64,000 nt of DNA from Acinetobacter baumannii (GTDB taxonomy: Bacteria > Pseudomonadota > Gammaproteobacteria > Pseudomonadales > Moraxellaceae). This document shows positions 1-9,435 of this stretch, piece by piece (positions within the stretch are counted from its first letter, which is position 1; each line of letters starts with the position of its first letter). The notes beneath the pieces were generated by a model. That model saw only the letters and a list, made by a program, of their open reading frames with translations, was not told where the DNA came from and did not search any database. A program made the translations under genes and the position numbers. Where the stretch lies: assembly GCF_009759685.1 (NCBI RefSeq), contig NZ_CP046654.1, positions 3,224,001 to 3,288,000 of the forward strand, given 5' to 3'.

Positions 1-2349
1 TTTGAGTGTAATTTCGGCCATGATCGCGCGCTTTTCACTAACATCTGGAGATTTTGGATCGTCTAGATCGTTATAGTATGAACGGCCATAGACAGAAATG
101 CCCCAGCAACACGATTCATAATTAACACCTAGTAATAATTCACGGGCAACATCATTGTCCATGTCATATTGTACGTGCCCCATAATACGCCAATTGTCTT
201 TAATTGGTTGTATAAACGATGCAACAACTTGGTCGTATGTATCTTGGCGTCCTGGAATATCTTTACGATAGAAATAGCCTAAGTTATATAGATTTCCTTT
301 ATCGCCTGTATAGTAAAGTTGAAAATCACGCTGTGCATTATCACCATTTGACATCCATGCCGAGTTGGCAGCAATGGTAAAGTTTTGATTAAGTTGACTT
401 GATAAGCTAACAACAGGACCTGTATTACGTTCAGTATCAATTTCATCTTGTTGTTTCAAGGTGACGCGGCGATCTTCAAAATAATAGCTTTGGCCCACAC
501 TTGCGCGTAAACGCTCTAAGCCTACTGTGTCAAAAAGACTATAGCTTACACCTAACGATAAAAAGTTATTGTCTTCAAGGCGGTCATGTCCATAGAAGCG
601 GTAAGGGTTAAATAACTGATCGTAACTAATTGACGCAGTGGTTGAGTCAAAGTTTGGGTAGCCATCTTGATTTTTGTATGGCGCATAGGCATAGAAGGCG
701 CGTGGTGTAAGTGTTTGTAAATATTTGCCCTCACGTTCAAAATTCAATCCAGTGTCCAATGTAAATTGTGGCACAACGACTGATTTGTTTTCAGAACCGC
801 CGTCTAAACCTTGAGAGGCGATACTGTCCTTGTCATAGAAGGTTTGAATAGAACGTACGGAAAGCTCAGGAATTACAAAGGCTGCTGGTGTTCGATAGTT
901 ATAACGTGTTGCAAACTGGTTATAAATACGCGTACCGCTACTTTCTTGTGCAGAATCATCGTTAATTGATTTCTTAAAATAAGCAGTATCGTTATTAAAT
1001 TCGTATTGTAGTCCTAGTGGATTACCAGTGACATAATTTAATAAAAATTGAGGTAAGCGGGCGTATGGTTTATTGACGTCTTTTACTTCTGGGTCAAGGG
1101 TCTGGAAATCTTCGACTTTAAGCTGTGCTTTTAAACCCGGAATACCATGTTGATAGTTAAGTTCCCAAGCTCTACGTAAGTTAAGATCTGTTTTAGAGAT
1201 AGGGCTACTATCTAAATCAGAGAAGTAGTCTTTATCTGATGCGTAGTTATATTCAAGGTTGGTAGACCATTGGTCGTTGATATCCCAATTATGTAAAAAA
1301 TGGAAATCTTTACGGTCTTTATCATCATATTCTTTATCAGATGGCAAAATGCCGCCCCAAATCTGTCCGGCACCAAACCCATCCGTCAAATATCGGAATT
1401 CACCTTGTAACATTGCCCCACGATCTGCTAAGTAACGTGGCGTAATTGTTGCATCGTAATTAGGCGCAAGGTTTAAATAAACAGGAACCGAAAGTTCAAT
1501 ACCACCATCGTTTGAGAAACCAAATTGTGGGTTGAGGATACCTGTAGTACGGCGGTCATCGATCGGGAAGTTAAAGTAGGGAACTGCTAGAACTGGAACA
1601 TCTTTTACATATAGTTTTGTTCCGCGCGTAACACCGCGCCCAGTTTCTTGGTTCAACTCAATTTTGTTGGCTTGAATTTTCCAACCTGGTTTCTGGCCTG
1701 GCGGACAGGTTGTGTAAGTCGCATCATTGAGAACCATTACATTCGGAGAGGTTCTCTCGATCTTCCCAGCATGACCATGGGCATGTTGTTGTTCAGAAAT
1801 ATAAAAACTATTATCTAAATTTCCGGTTTGAGTCTTTAGATTGTAATCAATTTCATCACTTTGAGAGAGTAAGCCGCCTTGAGCTAACTGTACTCGGCCT
1901 TGTGCATGTGCAAATGTTTGAGTTTTATCAATGGTGACTTTATCGGCACGAACTGTACGGCCTTCTTGATCTATCACCACGTTTCCTTCCAACACAGAGT
2001 CGCCGGCAGGGTTGTAGTGCCCATAATCAGCCGTTACAACTGAAGTAGCCTTATCTGCATCTAACGCTTTAGTTTCAGGATTAATTGGTGTAATCCAAGT
2101 TCCTTGGCAGAATGCTGAACTCAAATATTTATTATTGCGCAATTGCGCCTCAGGGGCAGATTTATCAACATAATATTGTTGAAAGAATTCCTGCCCTGGA
2201 TAGGCTTCCTTAATACTCGCCTTAAGTTGATTATTGTCTATGTTGGAGACAACACCAGCTGACTCAGCATAACTTGATTGTATGGAGCCACTACATAAGA
2301 GCGTAAAAATAGCGGTCGCTAAAGGATTAAATTTAAACTGATGCTTCAT
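1..2349 (-). CDS. lptD: LPS/LOS assembly outer-membrane protein LptD (C-terminus cut by window edge)
   Basis: LptD forms the outer-membrane beta-barrel that, with lipoprotein LptE, places lipopolysaccharide or lipooligosaccharide in the outer leaflet. The reading frame is open from the ATG at 2349 to base 1 (783 codons), so only the final residues lie outside. A Sec signal peptide of about 28 residues ends in SSYA. An OstA-type periplasmic domain follows at about residues 100-230, then the barrel. The cysteine layout known from E. coli LptD (one, one, then an adjacent pair) is present at C81, C215 and C747-C748, which supports the usual disulphide arrangement. The gene diverges from amgK. The identification is firm. 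The missing end is a window effect, not a truncation. Confidence 0.95.
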   Translation of the reverse strand, partial: MKHQFKFNPLATAIFTLLCSGSIQSSYAESAGVVSNIDNNQLKASIKEAYPGQEFFQQYYVDKSAPEAQLRNNKYLSSAFCQGTWITPINPETKALDADKATSVVTADYGHYNPAGDSVLEGNVVIDQEGRTVRADKVTIDKTQTFAHAQGRVQLAQGGLLSQSDEIDYNLKTQTGNLDNSFYISEQQHAHGHAGKIERTSPNVMVLNDATYTTCPPGQKPGWKIQANKIELNQETGRGVTRGTKLYVKDVPVLAVPYFNFPIDDRRTTGILNPQFGFSNDGGIELSVPVYLNLAPNYDATITPRYLADRGAMLQGEFRYLTDGFGAGQIWGGILPSDKEYDDKDRKDFHFLHNWDINDQWSTNLEYNYASDKDYFSDLDSSPISKTDLNLRRAWELNYQHGIPGLKAQLKVEDFQTLDPEVKDVNKPYARLPQFLLNYVTGNPLGLQYEFNNDTAYFKKSINDDSAQESSGTRIYNQFATRYNYRTPAAFVIPELSVRSIQTFYDKDSIASQGLDGGSENKSVVVPQFTLDTGLNFEREGKYLQTLTPRAFYAYAPYKNQDGYPNFDSTTASISYDQLFNPYRFYGHDRLEDNNFLSLGVSYSLFDTVGLERLRASVGQSYYFEDRRVTLKQQDEIDTERNTGPVVSLSSQLNQNFTIAANSAWMSNGDNAQRDFQLYYTGDKGNLYNLGYFYRKDIPGRQDTYDQVVASFIQPIKDNWRIMGHVQYDMDNDVARELLLGVNYESCCWGISVYGRSYYNDLDDPKSPDVSEKRAIMAEITLK

Positions 2350-2387
2350 TGTCTCATTAACCAAGTATGCTAATTCACAATTAATTA

Positions 2388-2417
2388 TTGTCGCATCATA
2401 GAGAAAAAGTTTATAAG
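2388..2417 (+). promoter_or_regulatory. candidate promoter for amgK-murU
   Basis: TTGTCG (2388-2393) and TATAAG (2412-2417) are separated by 18 bases. They lie about 50 bases before the amgK start in the short lptD-amgK divergent gap. This is a sigma70-like match by eye only. Confidence 0.35.
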
Positions 2418-2469
2418 TGGCTACACTTAACCCTTCAAAAATCTCAGCTTGTTTTAGATTTTATTGCAA

Positions 2470-3483
2470 ATGAATACACAACGTGAACAATTGATACATA
2501 CATGGCTTACATCTGTTCTTGAAAATGATCAATTTCAGATCGCTTATTTAGCAGGGGATGCAAGCTTTCGACGTTATGCTCGCATCCAGTTACAAAATAA
2601 AACGTATATGCTTATGGATGCACCTCCTGAAAAAGAAGACTGTGTTCCGTTTGTGACCATTGACGAGTTTTTTGCAGGGCATGGGGTTCGGGTACCTCAG
2701 ATCGTTGCAAAAGATTTAAATCAAGGTTTTTTATTGTTAGAAGACTTTGGTGATGTGCTGCTGTCTACATTGTTAAACGATGAAACAGTTGATCAATATT
2801 ATGAACAGAGTTTTAAACAGCTTATTCATTTGCAATCGATTAATGGGGCTGAACATTTCCCGGCTTATTCTTATGAAAAGCTTTTATCGGAAATGCAGTT
2901 GTTAACAGATTGGATGTTACCGTCACTCGATATCCATCCAACAGCTGAGCAAAAGAAAACTATTGATGATACATTTGATTTCTTGGCTCAGGCAGCATTA
3001 GCTCAACCGCAAGTTATTGTACATCGTGATTTTCATAGCCGTAATTTAATGAAAATTGCTAATGAAGAAGAATTGGGAGTAATTGACTTCCAAGACGCGG
3101 TTATTGGTGCTGATACATATGATTTAATCTCGATTACACGTGATGCATACGTGCAGTGGAATGCTGAGCGTGTTTATCAATGGTTTAAAGTGTTCTATGA
3201 GCTTTTACCAGCATCTGCTAAACAAAACCGAAGCTTTGACCAATTTAAACGTGATGCTGATTTAATGGCAATTCAACGCCATATCAAAATTTTAGGTATT
3301 TTTGTCCGTTTGTTTGAGCGAGATGGTAAGTCTGGTTATTTGAAGGATTTACCACGAGTCATGTGGTATTTACTTGAAGAGAGCCGTGACTATCATGAGC
3401 TTGATGACTTCATGGCGTTTATTCACAGTTCGGTAATGCCTAAATTTATTGAAAAATATGGCCCTTATGAGGTTGCAGCATAA
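2470..3483 (+). CDS. amgK: anomeric MurNAc/GlcNAc kinase AmgK (peptidoglycan recycling)
   Basis: The protein belongs to the aminoglycoside phosphotransferase fold. The Brenner-type motif HRDFHSRNL starts at H185 with the catalytic Asp at 187, and a metal-binding DFQDA follows about 20 residues later. AmgK phosphorylates MurNAc (and GlcNAc) at the anomeric carbon during cell-wall recycling; MurU then makes UDP-MurNAc. The next gene is a sugar nucleotidyltransferase whose ATG overlaps this stop by one base (TAATG), which matches the known amgK-murU pair of Pseudomonas. I prefer the ATG at 2470 to the in-frame TTG at 2464, although neither has a clear ribosome-binding site. By family relation alone it could be called an aminoglycoside kinase, but the context argues against resistance. 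Confidence 0.88.
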   Translation: MNTQREQLIHTWLTSVLENDQFQIAYLAGDASFRRYARIQLQNKTYMLMDAPPEKEDCVPFVTIDEFFAGHGVRVPQIVAKDLNQGFLLLEDFGDVLLSTLLNDETVDQYYEQSFKQLIHLQSINGAEHFPAYSYEKLLSEMQLLTDWMLPSLDIHPTAEQKKTIDDTFDFLAQAALAQPQVIVHRDFHSRNLMKIANEEELGVIDFQDAVIGADTYDLISITRDAYVQWNAERVYQWFKVFYELLPASAKQNRSFDQFKRDADLMAIQRHIKILGIFVRLFERDGKSGYLKDLPRVMWYLLEESRDYHELDDFMAFIHSSVMPKFIEKYGPYEVAA

Positions 3484-4172
3484 TGAAAGCAATGATTTTA
3501 GCTGCTGGCTTGGGCAATCGTATGCGTCCACTCACGCTATATACACCAAAGCCTCTGCTTGAGGTAGGTGGTAAGCCACTTATTGTGTGGCATATTGAAA
3601 AACTTAAGAAAATTGGTGTGACCGAAATAGTCATCAATTCTGCGTGGTTAGCCGACAAACTCATCAGTAGCTTGGGAGATGGTTCTCAATTTGGTGTGGA
3701 TATCCGTTGGACACGAGAAGAAGAAGGGCTGGAAACCGCTGGTGGAATTATTAATGCTTTGCCACTGCTTGGAACCGATCCTTTCATTCTGGTGAATGGA
3801 GATGTATGGACTACAATGGATTTTGAAGCTCTACGCCATATTAAGTTAAATGATGATTTGGCACATCTTGTATTAGTTGATAATCCTAAACAGCATCCTG
3901 ATGGCGACTTTACATTATTAAATGGACGCGCTTTTACATTTGATCAAGATGTGAAGGGCGAGAACCTCACTTTTAGTGGTGTATCTGTTATCCATCCTAA
4001 GCTTTTTGATGGATTGGAAGCTGGTAAACGTCCGTTAGCCCCATTGTTGAAGCAAGCGATGCACAATCAAAAAATATCTGGTGAAAAGCTTAAAGGTGCA
4101 TGGGTAGATGTGGGAACGCCTGAGCGTTTAATGGAGCTAGATTTGCAAATTCGTGAAGGCTTCTACGATTAA
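3483..4172 (+). CDS. murU: N-acetylmuramate-1-phosphate uridylyltransferase MurU
   Basis: This is a 229-residue nucleotidyltransferase of the GT-A fold. The N-terminal signature LAAGLGNRMRPLT (from about residue 6) binds the nucleotide, a KPLLEVGGKPL segment follows, and NGDVW near residue 104 supplies the metal-binding Asp. MurU converts MurNAc-1-phosphate and UTP to UDP-MurNAc and so bypasses de novo MurA synthesis. In Pseudomonas this pathway contributes to intrinsic fosfomycin tolerance. The gene is translationally coupled to amgK. A mannose- or glucose-1-phosphate transferase would look similar, but the short length and partner gene favour MurU. Confidence 0.88.
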   Translation: MKAMILAAGLGNRMRPLTLYTPKPLLEVGGKPLIVWHIEKLKKIGVTEIVINSAWLADKLISSLGDGSQFGVDIRWTREEEGLETAGGIINALPLLGTDPFILVNGDVWTTMDFEALRHIKLNDDLAHLVLVDNPKQHPDGDFTLLNGRAFTFDQDVKGENLTFSGVSVIHPKLFDGLEAGKRPLAPLLKQAMHNQKISGEKLKGAWVDVGTPERLMELDLQIREGFYD

Positions 4173-4259
4173 CTGCGTAATCGCTAATCGTTAACTAGTG
4201 TTCCACGATGCATAAATGGGTATACTTTGTTTTAAATTTTACTTAGATGTTATCTGTTT

Positions 4260-4892
4260 ATGCATCCGTTTTTTCAAGAGTTACAACAGGGTAGTCAAAA
4301 ATTAGGTTTATCGCTTAGCGATGAAGCTTTGACATTATTGTTGAAGTATCAAGATGCTTTGGTACTTTGGAACAAAGCTTATAATCTAACAGCGATTCGT
4401 GATCCTAAAGAAATGTTAGTAAAGCATTTGTTGGATAGCCTAAGTATTTTGAAAGATTTGCCAGCAGGTCGTTTGCTCGATGTAGGTACAGGTGGTGGCA
4501 TGCCGGGCATGATCATTGCTTTATGTCAGCCAGAACGCTCTTGTGTATTGCTTGATTCAAATGGTAAGAAAATTCGTTTTTTGAAACAGTTTATTGCTGA
4601 CCTTAAGCTTAAAAACGTAATAGCTGTGCAAACGCGTGTTGAAAATCAAGATACAATTGATGAACTTGGCCAATTTGATGTAATAACAAGTCGTGCATTT
4701 GCATCATTAACAGATTTTGTTGAGGCTGCACGTCCATATTTACATGAGCAGAGTATAATTGCCGCGATGAAAGGACTGATTCCAGTTGAAGAAATGGAAG
4801 AGCTTAAGCAGGAATTTTCATGTAAAGTGATTGAACTGCATGTACCGAGACTTGATGAACAACGTCATTTACTTTTACTTCAACGAATTTAA
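4260..4892 (+). CDS. rsmG: 16S rRNA (guanine-527-N7)-methyltransferase RsmG (GidB)
   Basis: RsmG methylates N7 of G527 in the 530 loop of 16S rRNA using S-adenosylmethionine. The 210-residue length fits the family. The SAM-binding glycine loop LDVGTGGGMPGM lies at about residues 73-84, and the N-terminal LVLWNKAYNLTAIRDP block is typical. The gene sits 21 bases before parA, the classic gidB-parA-parB order. An 87-base gap separates it from murU, so it may have its own promoter; TATACT at about 4220 could be a -10 box. Confidence 0.95.
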   Translation: MHPFFQELQQGSQKLGLSLSDEALTLLLKYQDALVLWNKAYNLTAIRDPKEMLVKHLLDSLSILKDLPAGRLLDVGTGGGMPGMIIALCQPERSCVLLDSNGKKIRFLKQFIADLKLKNVIAVQTRVENQDTIDELGQFDVITSRAFASLTDFVEAARPYLHEQSIIAAMKGLIPVEEMEELKQEFSCKVIELHVPRLDEQRHLLLLQRI

Positions 4893-4913
4893 ATAAAAAG
4901 TATTAGGGTTACC

Positions 4914-5696
4914 ATGGCTCAAATTATTGCGATTGCAAACCAAAAGGGTGGTGTTGGTAAAACAACGACTGCAGTAAATCTTGCAGCGTCACTAGCTGTA
5001 TTGAAAAAACGTGTGCTACTTGTCGATATAGATTCGCAAGGTAATGCTACGATGGGGTCTGGTATTCAAAAGAATGATCTACTTTACTCAGTTACGGATG
5101 TGTTATTGGGTGAAGTGCCAATCGAAACGGCAATTCAAAAAGCTGAGGTTGGATATAAAGTTTTGGGTTCAAACCGTGAACTTTCTGGTGTCGAGCTTGC
5201 CATTGCCGAGCAAGAAGGTCGTGAGTTCATTTTAAAGAATGCTTTGAATGAAATTCGGGACTCATTCGATTACATTATTGTTGATTGTGCACCTAGCTTA
5301 AGTTTAATTACAGTGAATGCTTTAGCTGCAGTAGATGGCGTAATTATTCCGATGCAATGCGAGTACTATGCATTAGAAGGTTTGGCTGATTTAACCCAAA
5401 CTATCGATCGTATTCAAAAAGCATTAAATCCTGATTTAGAAATTATTGGTGTTTTACGCACCATGTATGATGCGCGTAATGCCTTAACTCGTGATGTATC
5501 TGCTGAGTTAGAGCAATATTTTGGTAAGAAACTCTACGATACTGTGATTCCACGTAATGTTCGTTTGGCTGAAGCTCCAGCGCATGGTTTGCCAGTGATT
5601 TATTTTGAAAAAAGTTCGAAAGGTGCAGTTGCATACTTAAATCTTGCGGCTGAGATGTTAAAGAAAAGTAAAGTGAAGAAAGGAAGTAAAGTATGA
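4914..5696 (+). CDS. parA: chromosome-partitioning ATPase ParA (Soj)
   Basis: This is a deviant Walker A ATPase of the ParA/MinD family, 260 residues. KGGVGKTT lies at residues 10-17, the Walker B-like IIVDCAPS near residue 122, and RNVRLAEAPAHG near residue 210 is characteristic of chromosomal ParA. ParA moves ParB-parS complexes on the nucleoid during origin segregation. It overlaps parB by four bases (ATGA), so the two are co-translated. I did not find a convincing parS site in the window. Confidence 0.95.
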   Translation: MAQIIAIANQKGGVGKTTTAVNLAASLAVLKKRVLLVDIDSQGNATMGSGIQKNDLLYSVTDVLLGEVPIETAIQKAEVGYKVLGSNRELSGVELAIAEQEGREFILKNALNEIRDSFDYIIVDCAPSLSLITVNALAAVDGVIIPMQCEYYALEGLADLTQTIDRIQKALNPDLEIIGVLRTMYDARNALTRDVSAELEQYFGKKLYDTVIPRNVRLAEAPAHGLPVIYFEKSSKGAVAYLNLAAEMLKKSKVKKGSKV

Positions 5697-6580
5697 GCAT
5701 CAAAAAACGCGGATTGGCGAAAGGTCGTGGTTTAGATGCATTACTTGGTTCAATTCAAAAAGAAAAATTACAACTAGAAGCTCAAGCGCTTGATCATGGT
5801 CAGTTAAAGCAAATTGACGTGAAGTTGTTGAAACGAGGTGAATATCAACCACGTCGTTTTATCCATGAGCATGATTTGCAAGAGTTGGCATCCTCTATTG
5901 AAAAACATGGGGTAATGCAGCCAATTGTTATTCGTCCTGTAGATGATGAAGCTCATCCTTACGAAATTATTGCAGGTGAGCGTCGTTGGCGCGCAGCTCA
6001 AATTGCTGGCTTAACGGAAATCCCTGCAATTGTTCGTGATTTAAATGATCAGGTTGCTATTGCTTTAGCACTTATTGAAAATATTCAACGTCAAGATTTA
6101 AACCCGATTGATCAAGCGTTGGCGCTACAACGATTCCATGATGAATTCGGTTTAAGCCATCAAGAAATTGCTGATACAGTCGGTAAAGCAAGAACAACTG
6201 TAAGTAATTTATTACGTCTGTTGAGCTTGGCTGATGACATTAAAGAATTTATGCAGCAAGGCCAGCTTGATATGGGGCATGCTCGTGCCATCTTAACTTT
6301 AAAGGGCAAAGAACAACTTGAAGTTGCAAAAATTGTAATTGAGAAAGGATTATCTGTTCGTCAGACTGAGCAGTTAGTACGCGATTGGAACGAGCCTAAA
6401 CAGGAAAAGGAAAAAGCTCCTGTTGCACCAGACATTGAGCAACTAACTCAGAAATTATCAGAACGTTTTGGTGCCAATGTTAAAATTGATCATAACCAGA
6501 AAGGTAAAGGTAAGCTTGTTATTCACTATCATTCACTCGATGAGTTAGATGGTATTTTGAATATTTGTTTACCAGATTAA
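5693..6580 (+). CDS. parB: chromosome-partitioning protein ParB (Spo0J)
   Basis: ParB is the parS-binding CTP-dependent clamp that loads ParA and condensin near the origin. The protein has 295 residues. An N-terminal KRGLAKGRGLDALL segment is the typical ParA-contacting region. The CTP-binding GERRWRA box is at about 95-101, ENIQRQDLNPIDQA lies around 137-150, and a helix-turn-helix with the KARTTVSNLLRLL helix follows at about 160-180. The C-terminal dimerisation domain is intact. The start ATG overlaps the parA stop. Confidence 0.95.
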   Translation: MSIKKRGLAKGRGLDALLGSIQKEKLQLEAQALDHGQLKQIDVKLLKRGEYQPRRFIHEHDLQELASSIEKHGVMQPIVIRPVDDEAHPYEIIAGERRWRAAQIAGLTEIPAIVRDLNDQVAIALALIENIQRQDLNPIDQALALQRFHDEFGLSHQEIADTVGKARTTVSNLLRLLSLADDIKEFMQQGQLDMGHARAILTLKGKEQLEVAKIVIEKGLSVRQTEQLVRDWNEPKQEKEKAPVAPDIEQLTQKLSERFGANVKIDHNQKGKGKLVIHYHSLDELDGILNICLPD

Positions 6581-6629
6581 TTCTAAGTTAGGTCATATAT
6601 TTCTAATTTATATTCTTGGGGAAGAAAAT

Positions 6630-7265
6630 ATGTGGGAACTTGTGAAAGCGGGCGGCTGGTTAATGCTGCCTTTAATTTTGTGTTCAATTTTAACCGTCGC
6701 AATTAGTATTGAGCGTTTTGTACGTTTAAGACGTTCACAAGTTTTACCTAAAGTACTAATGAATGATGGCAGTGCAGATATTTCTGTTGTCATAACAAAT
6801 TTGGAGCAGGATACTAATGCGCAAAGCACGGCATTGGGCAATATTCTAAAAGCTGGTTTTGAGCATCAGGAACATGGCGAACAATTTGCGCGAGCACAAA
6901 TGGAAGCTATGGCTTCTCAAGAAATTTCTTATTTAGAAAAAAATATTAACTTCTTAGGGACCTTAAGTGCTATAGCGCCTCTACTAGGGCTGCTTGGAAC
7001 AGTTGTGGGAATTATTGAGTCTTTTTTGGTTATTGATTTTGGTTCGGCAGGTAGTCCTAGTTTAATGATTCCCGGTATTTCCAAGGCTTTGATCACAACA
7101 GCAGTTGGTATGCTCATTGCAATTCCTGCACTTATTTCCTATCGATATTTTCAAAGAGTAGTGCAAGATTATATTGCTGAGTTAGAGCAACAATCTACGC
7201 TATTTCATGCCTCATTGTTTTACAAACGTTCTTCAGTCATGCAAGAACATCGCCGCGTTGGTTGA
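6630..7265 (+). CDS. exbB: MotA/TolQ/ExbB-type proton channel protein
   Basis: This 211-residue membrane protein has three predicted transmembrane segments, at about residues 10-30, 108-130 and 150-172. The conserved glycine-rich region containing LSAIAPLLGLLGTVVGII and PGISKALITTAVGM is the ExbB/TolQ channel core. With the ExbD-like product of the next gene it should use proton motive force to energise an outer-membrane process. No tonB or tolA is adjacent. The exbB-exbD-msbA-lpxK-kdsB order is common in gammaproteobacteria, so its partner here is uncertain. A second exbB lies at 33.1-34.0 kb. Confidence 0.88.
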   Translation: MWELVKAGGWLMLPLILCSILTVAISIERFVRLRRSQVLPKVLMNDGSADISVVITNLEQDTNAQSTALGNILKAGFEHQEHGEQFARAQMEAMASQEISYLEKNINFLGTLSAIAPLLGLLGTVVGIIESFLVIDFGSAGSPSLMIPGISKALITTAVGMLIAIPALISYRYFQRVVQDYIAELEQQSTLFHASLFYKRSSVMQEHRRVG

Positions 7266-7280
7266 TGGGTAGATCGCAAT

Positions 7281-7709
7281 ATGAAGTTTAAACGTTCTCA
7301 AGTTGAAGACATTCATATCAATTTAACACCTATGATTGACTGTTTATTGTTCATTCTAGTGTTTTTATTGTTATCTACCACTTTTAATCAGCCAAGTCGC
7401 ATCAATTTAACTTTACCAGATGCACAAGGTGTTCCACCAAAACAGTACGATCATAAAATTGAAGTCGTGGTAGACTCTAGCGGACATTACGCCGTGAATG
7501 GTCAGGCGCTATCTACCAAAGATATGGCTGATTTGAGCACTGCAATTAAGCAAATTGCTCAAGAGCGACGTGACTTTATGTTTATCATTGCTGCTGATGC
7601 AAAAGCGTCCCACCAGGATGTTATTCGTGTTATGGATGTAGCAGGACAACTCGGTTTTGTTAACATCAATATTAGTACCAAAGTTCCTTCTAGAGGTTTT
7701 TCTGAGTGA
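7281..7709 (+). CDS. exbD: ExbD/TolR-type biopolymer transport protein
   Basis: This is a 142-residue protein with a short cytoplasmic N-terminus, one transmembrane helix at about residues 17-38 and a periplasmic domain. The essential proton-path Asp of the family is D20, in LTPMID. It forms the motor complex with the preceding ExbB-like protein (gap 15 bases). Its stop overlaps the GTG start of msbA, which ties the motor genes to lipid A export genes in one transcript. Confidence 0.88.
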   Translation: MKFKRSQVEDIHINLTPMIDCLLFILVFLLLSTTFNQPSRINLTLPDAQGVPPKQYDHKIEVVVDSSGHYAVNGQALSTKDMADLSTAIKQIAQERRDFMFIIAADAKASHQDVIRVMDVAGQLGFVNINISTKVPSRGFSE

Positions 7710-9433
7710 ATCAAGATTTTAAGGTTTATTTGCGTCTCATATCCTATTTAAAACCTTATTGGGGCGTGGCCTTATTAGTTCTTATCGGGTTCGGTATGAA
7801 CTCAGCAACGGAGGTTTCTGTTGCTAAGCTCATTAAATTTATTATTGATGCAATTCAAAATGCGAGTAGAGCGGATCTGGATTGGTTCCCTTTATTAATC
7901 ATTTTATTGGTATTCTTCCGTGGCCTTGGCCTATTTATGGGGGGGTACTATACGGCTGTGATCTCGCGTAGTTTGGTTTTTAGTATTCGCCAAGAAGTTT
8001 ATGCAAAACTTCTAAGACTGCCGGCTCAATATTATCTCGATAACTCTTCGGGTCATATTACTGCCAAAATTATGTATAACGTCGAGCAACTTACAGCTGC
8101 TTCATCTGAATCATTAAAAACCATTGTTCGAGATGGCATGATTACGTTGGGGTTGTTAGGTTATTTGTTCTATACCAATTGGCGTTTAACAATTTGTATT
8201 ATGGTGTTCTTACCTGTAATTGGGATTTTGGTGCGTAAAGCTTCAAAAAGAATGCGCAAACTCTCGATGCAAGTTCAAGACACTATGGGTGATGTTAACC
8301 ATGTAGTGCAAGAAAGTATTAATGGTAATGCAGTTGTTAAAAGTTTCGCTGGTGAAGAGTCAGAACAAGAGCGTTTCTATAAGTCATCGGAAGAAAACTT
8401 AAAACGTGGTTTAAAAATGGTGATTGTGCAAAACCTAAATAGTCCTGTTGTTCAAGTGGTAATGGCTTGTGCAATGGCTCTAATTGTATGGTTAGCATTA
8501 AGACCACAAATTTTAGGAAATACAACTGCTGGTGAGTTTGTTGCATATATTACGGCAGCAGGGTTACTTTCAAAGCCTGTTAAAAACTTGACAGATGTGA
8601 ATGAAAAGTTACAGCGGGGTTTAGCAGCTGCACACTCAGTTTTTGAATTATTAGATTTACCTGAAGAGCAAAATAGTGGTGAACTTAAACCGCAGTTGCA
8701 AGGTGCAATTCGTTTTGACCATGTTGTACTTAACTATGCTGACGGTACGCAAGCGATTAAAGACTTTTCTTTAGATATTCGTCCAGGCGAAACTGTTGCA
8801 TTGGTAGGGCGCTCTGGTGCTGGTAAAACTTCTTTAGTGAACATGTTGGTACGTTTCCAAGAAGTCTCAAGTGGTCAAATTTATTTAGATGATTTGCCAA
8901 TACGTGATATTGAGCTTTCAAGTTTGCGTACACAAATTGCAATGGTAAATCAGCAAGTTGTTTTGTTTAACCGAACTGTACGTGAGAACATTGCTTATGG
9001 TCAGTTACATAATGCAAGTGATGAAGACGTAATAGCTGCAGCAAAGGCTGCTTATGCCCACGACTTTATTATGAACTTACCAAATGGCTACGATACTGTT
9101 TTGGGTGCTCAAGGTCTAAATTTATCGGGTGGTCAACGTCAACGTATTGCAATTGCTCGTGCAATTTTGAAAAATGCCCCAATTCTGATTTTGGATGAGG
9201 CGACAAGTGCGCTTGATAATGAATCTGAACACTTTATTCAACAAGCATTTGATGAAGCTATGCAAGATCGTACAACGATTGTGATTGCTCACCGTCTATC
9301 AACCATTGAAAATGCGGATCGTATTGTTGTGATGGACCGCGGACAAATTGTTGAACAAGGTACTCATCAAGAATTACTTGCTAAGCACGGTGCTTATTAT
9401 CAATTACATCAGCGTAATTTTGAGGACCAATAA
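7706..9433 (+). CDS. msbA: lipid A/LOS flippase ATP-binding protein MsbA
   Basis: MsbA is a homodimeric ABC exporter that flips core-lipid A across the inner membrane. The 575-residue protein has an N-terminal six-helix membrane domain (to about residue 310) and a C-terminal ATPase. Walker A GRSGAGKTS lies near 368-376, the signature LSGGQRQR near 473-480, and ILDEATSALD is followed by the H-loop AHRLST. The start is the GTG at 7706, overlapping the exbD stop (GTGA). The following lpxK gene completes a lipid A export and maturation pair. Confidence 0.95.
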   Translation: MNQDFKVYLRLISYLKPYWGVALLVLIGFGMNSATEVSVAKLIKFIIDAIQNASRADLDWFPLLIILLVFFRGLGLFMGGYYTAVISRSLVFSIRQEVYAKLLRLPAQYYLDNSSGHITAKIMYNVEQLTAASSESLKTIVRDGMITLGLLGYLFYTNWRLTICIMVFLPVIGILVRKASKRMRKLSMQVQDTMGDVNHVVQESINGNAVVKSFAGEESEQERFYKSSEENLKRGLKMVIVQNLNSPVVQVVMACAMALIVWLALRPQILGNTTAGEFVAYITAAGLLSKPVKNLTDVNEKLQRGLAAAHSVFELLDLPEEQNSGELKPQLQGAIRFDHVVLNYADGTQAIKDFSLDIRPGETVALVGRSGAGKTSLVNMLVRFQEVSSGQIYLDDLPIRDIELSSLRTQIAMVNQQVVLFNRTVRENIAYGQLHNASDEDVIAAAKAAYAHDFIMNLPNGYDTVLGAQGLNLSGGQRQRIAIARAILKNAPILILDEATSALDNESEHFIQQAFDEAMQDRTTIVIAHRLSTIENADRIVVMDRGQIVEQGTHQELLAKHGAYYQLHQRNFEDQ

Positions 9434-9435
9434 GT

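Noticed and set aside
1..2349. lptD seems truncated
   Set aside because: The frame is still open at base 1, so the missing residues are simply outside the window.
2470..3483. Possible aminoglycoside-resistance kinase
   Set aside because: The fold is shared, but coupling to murU and the overall sequence fit AmgK of cell-wall recycling.
4198..4215. TGTTCCAC string upstream of rsmG as a possible parS site
   Set aside because: It matches only one half of the 16-base parS palindrome; the other half is absent.
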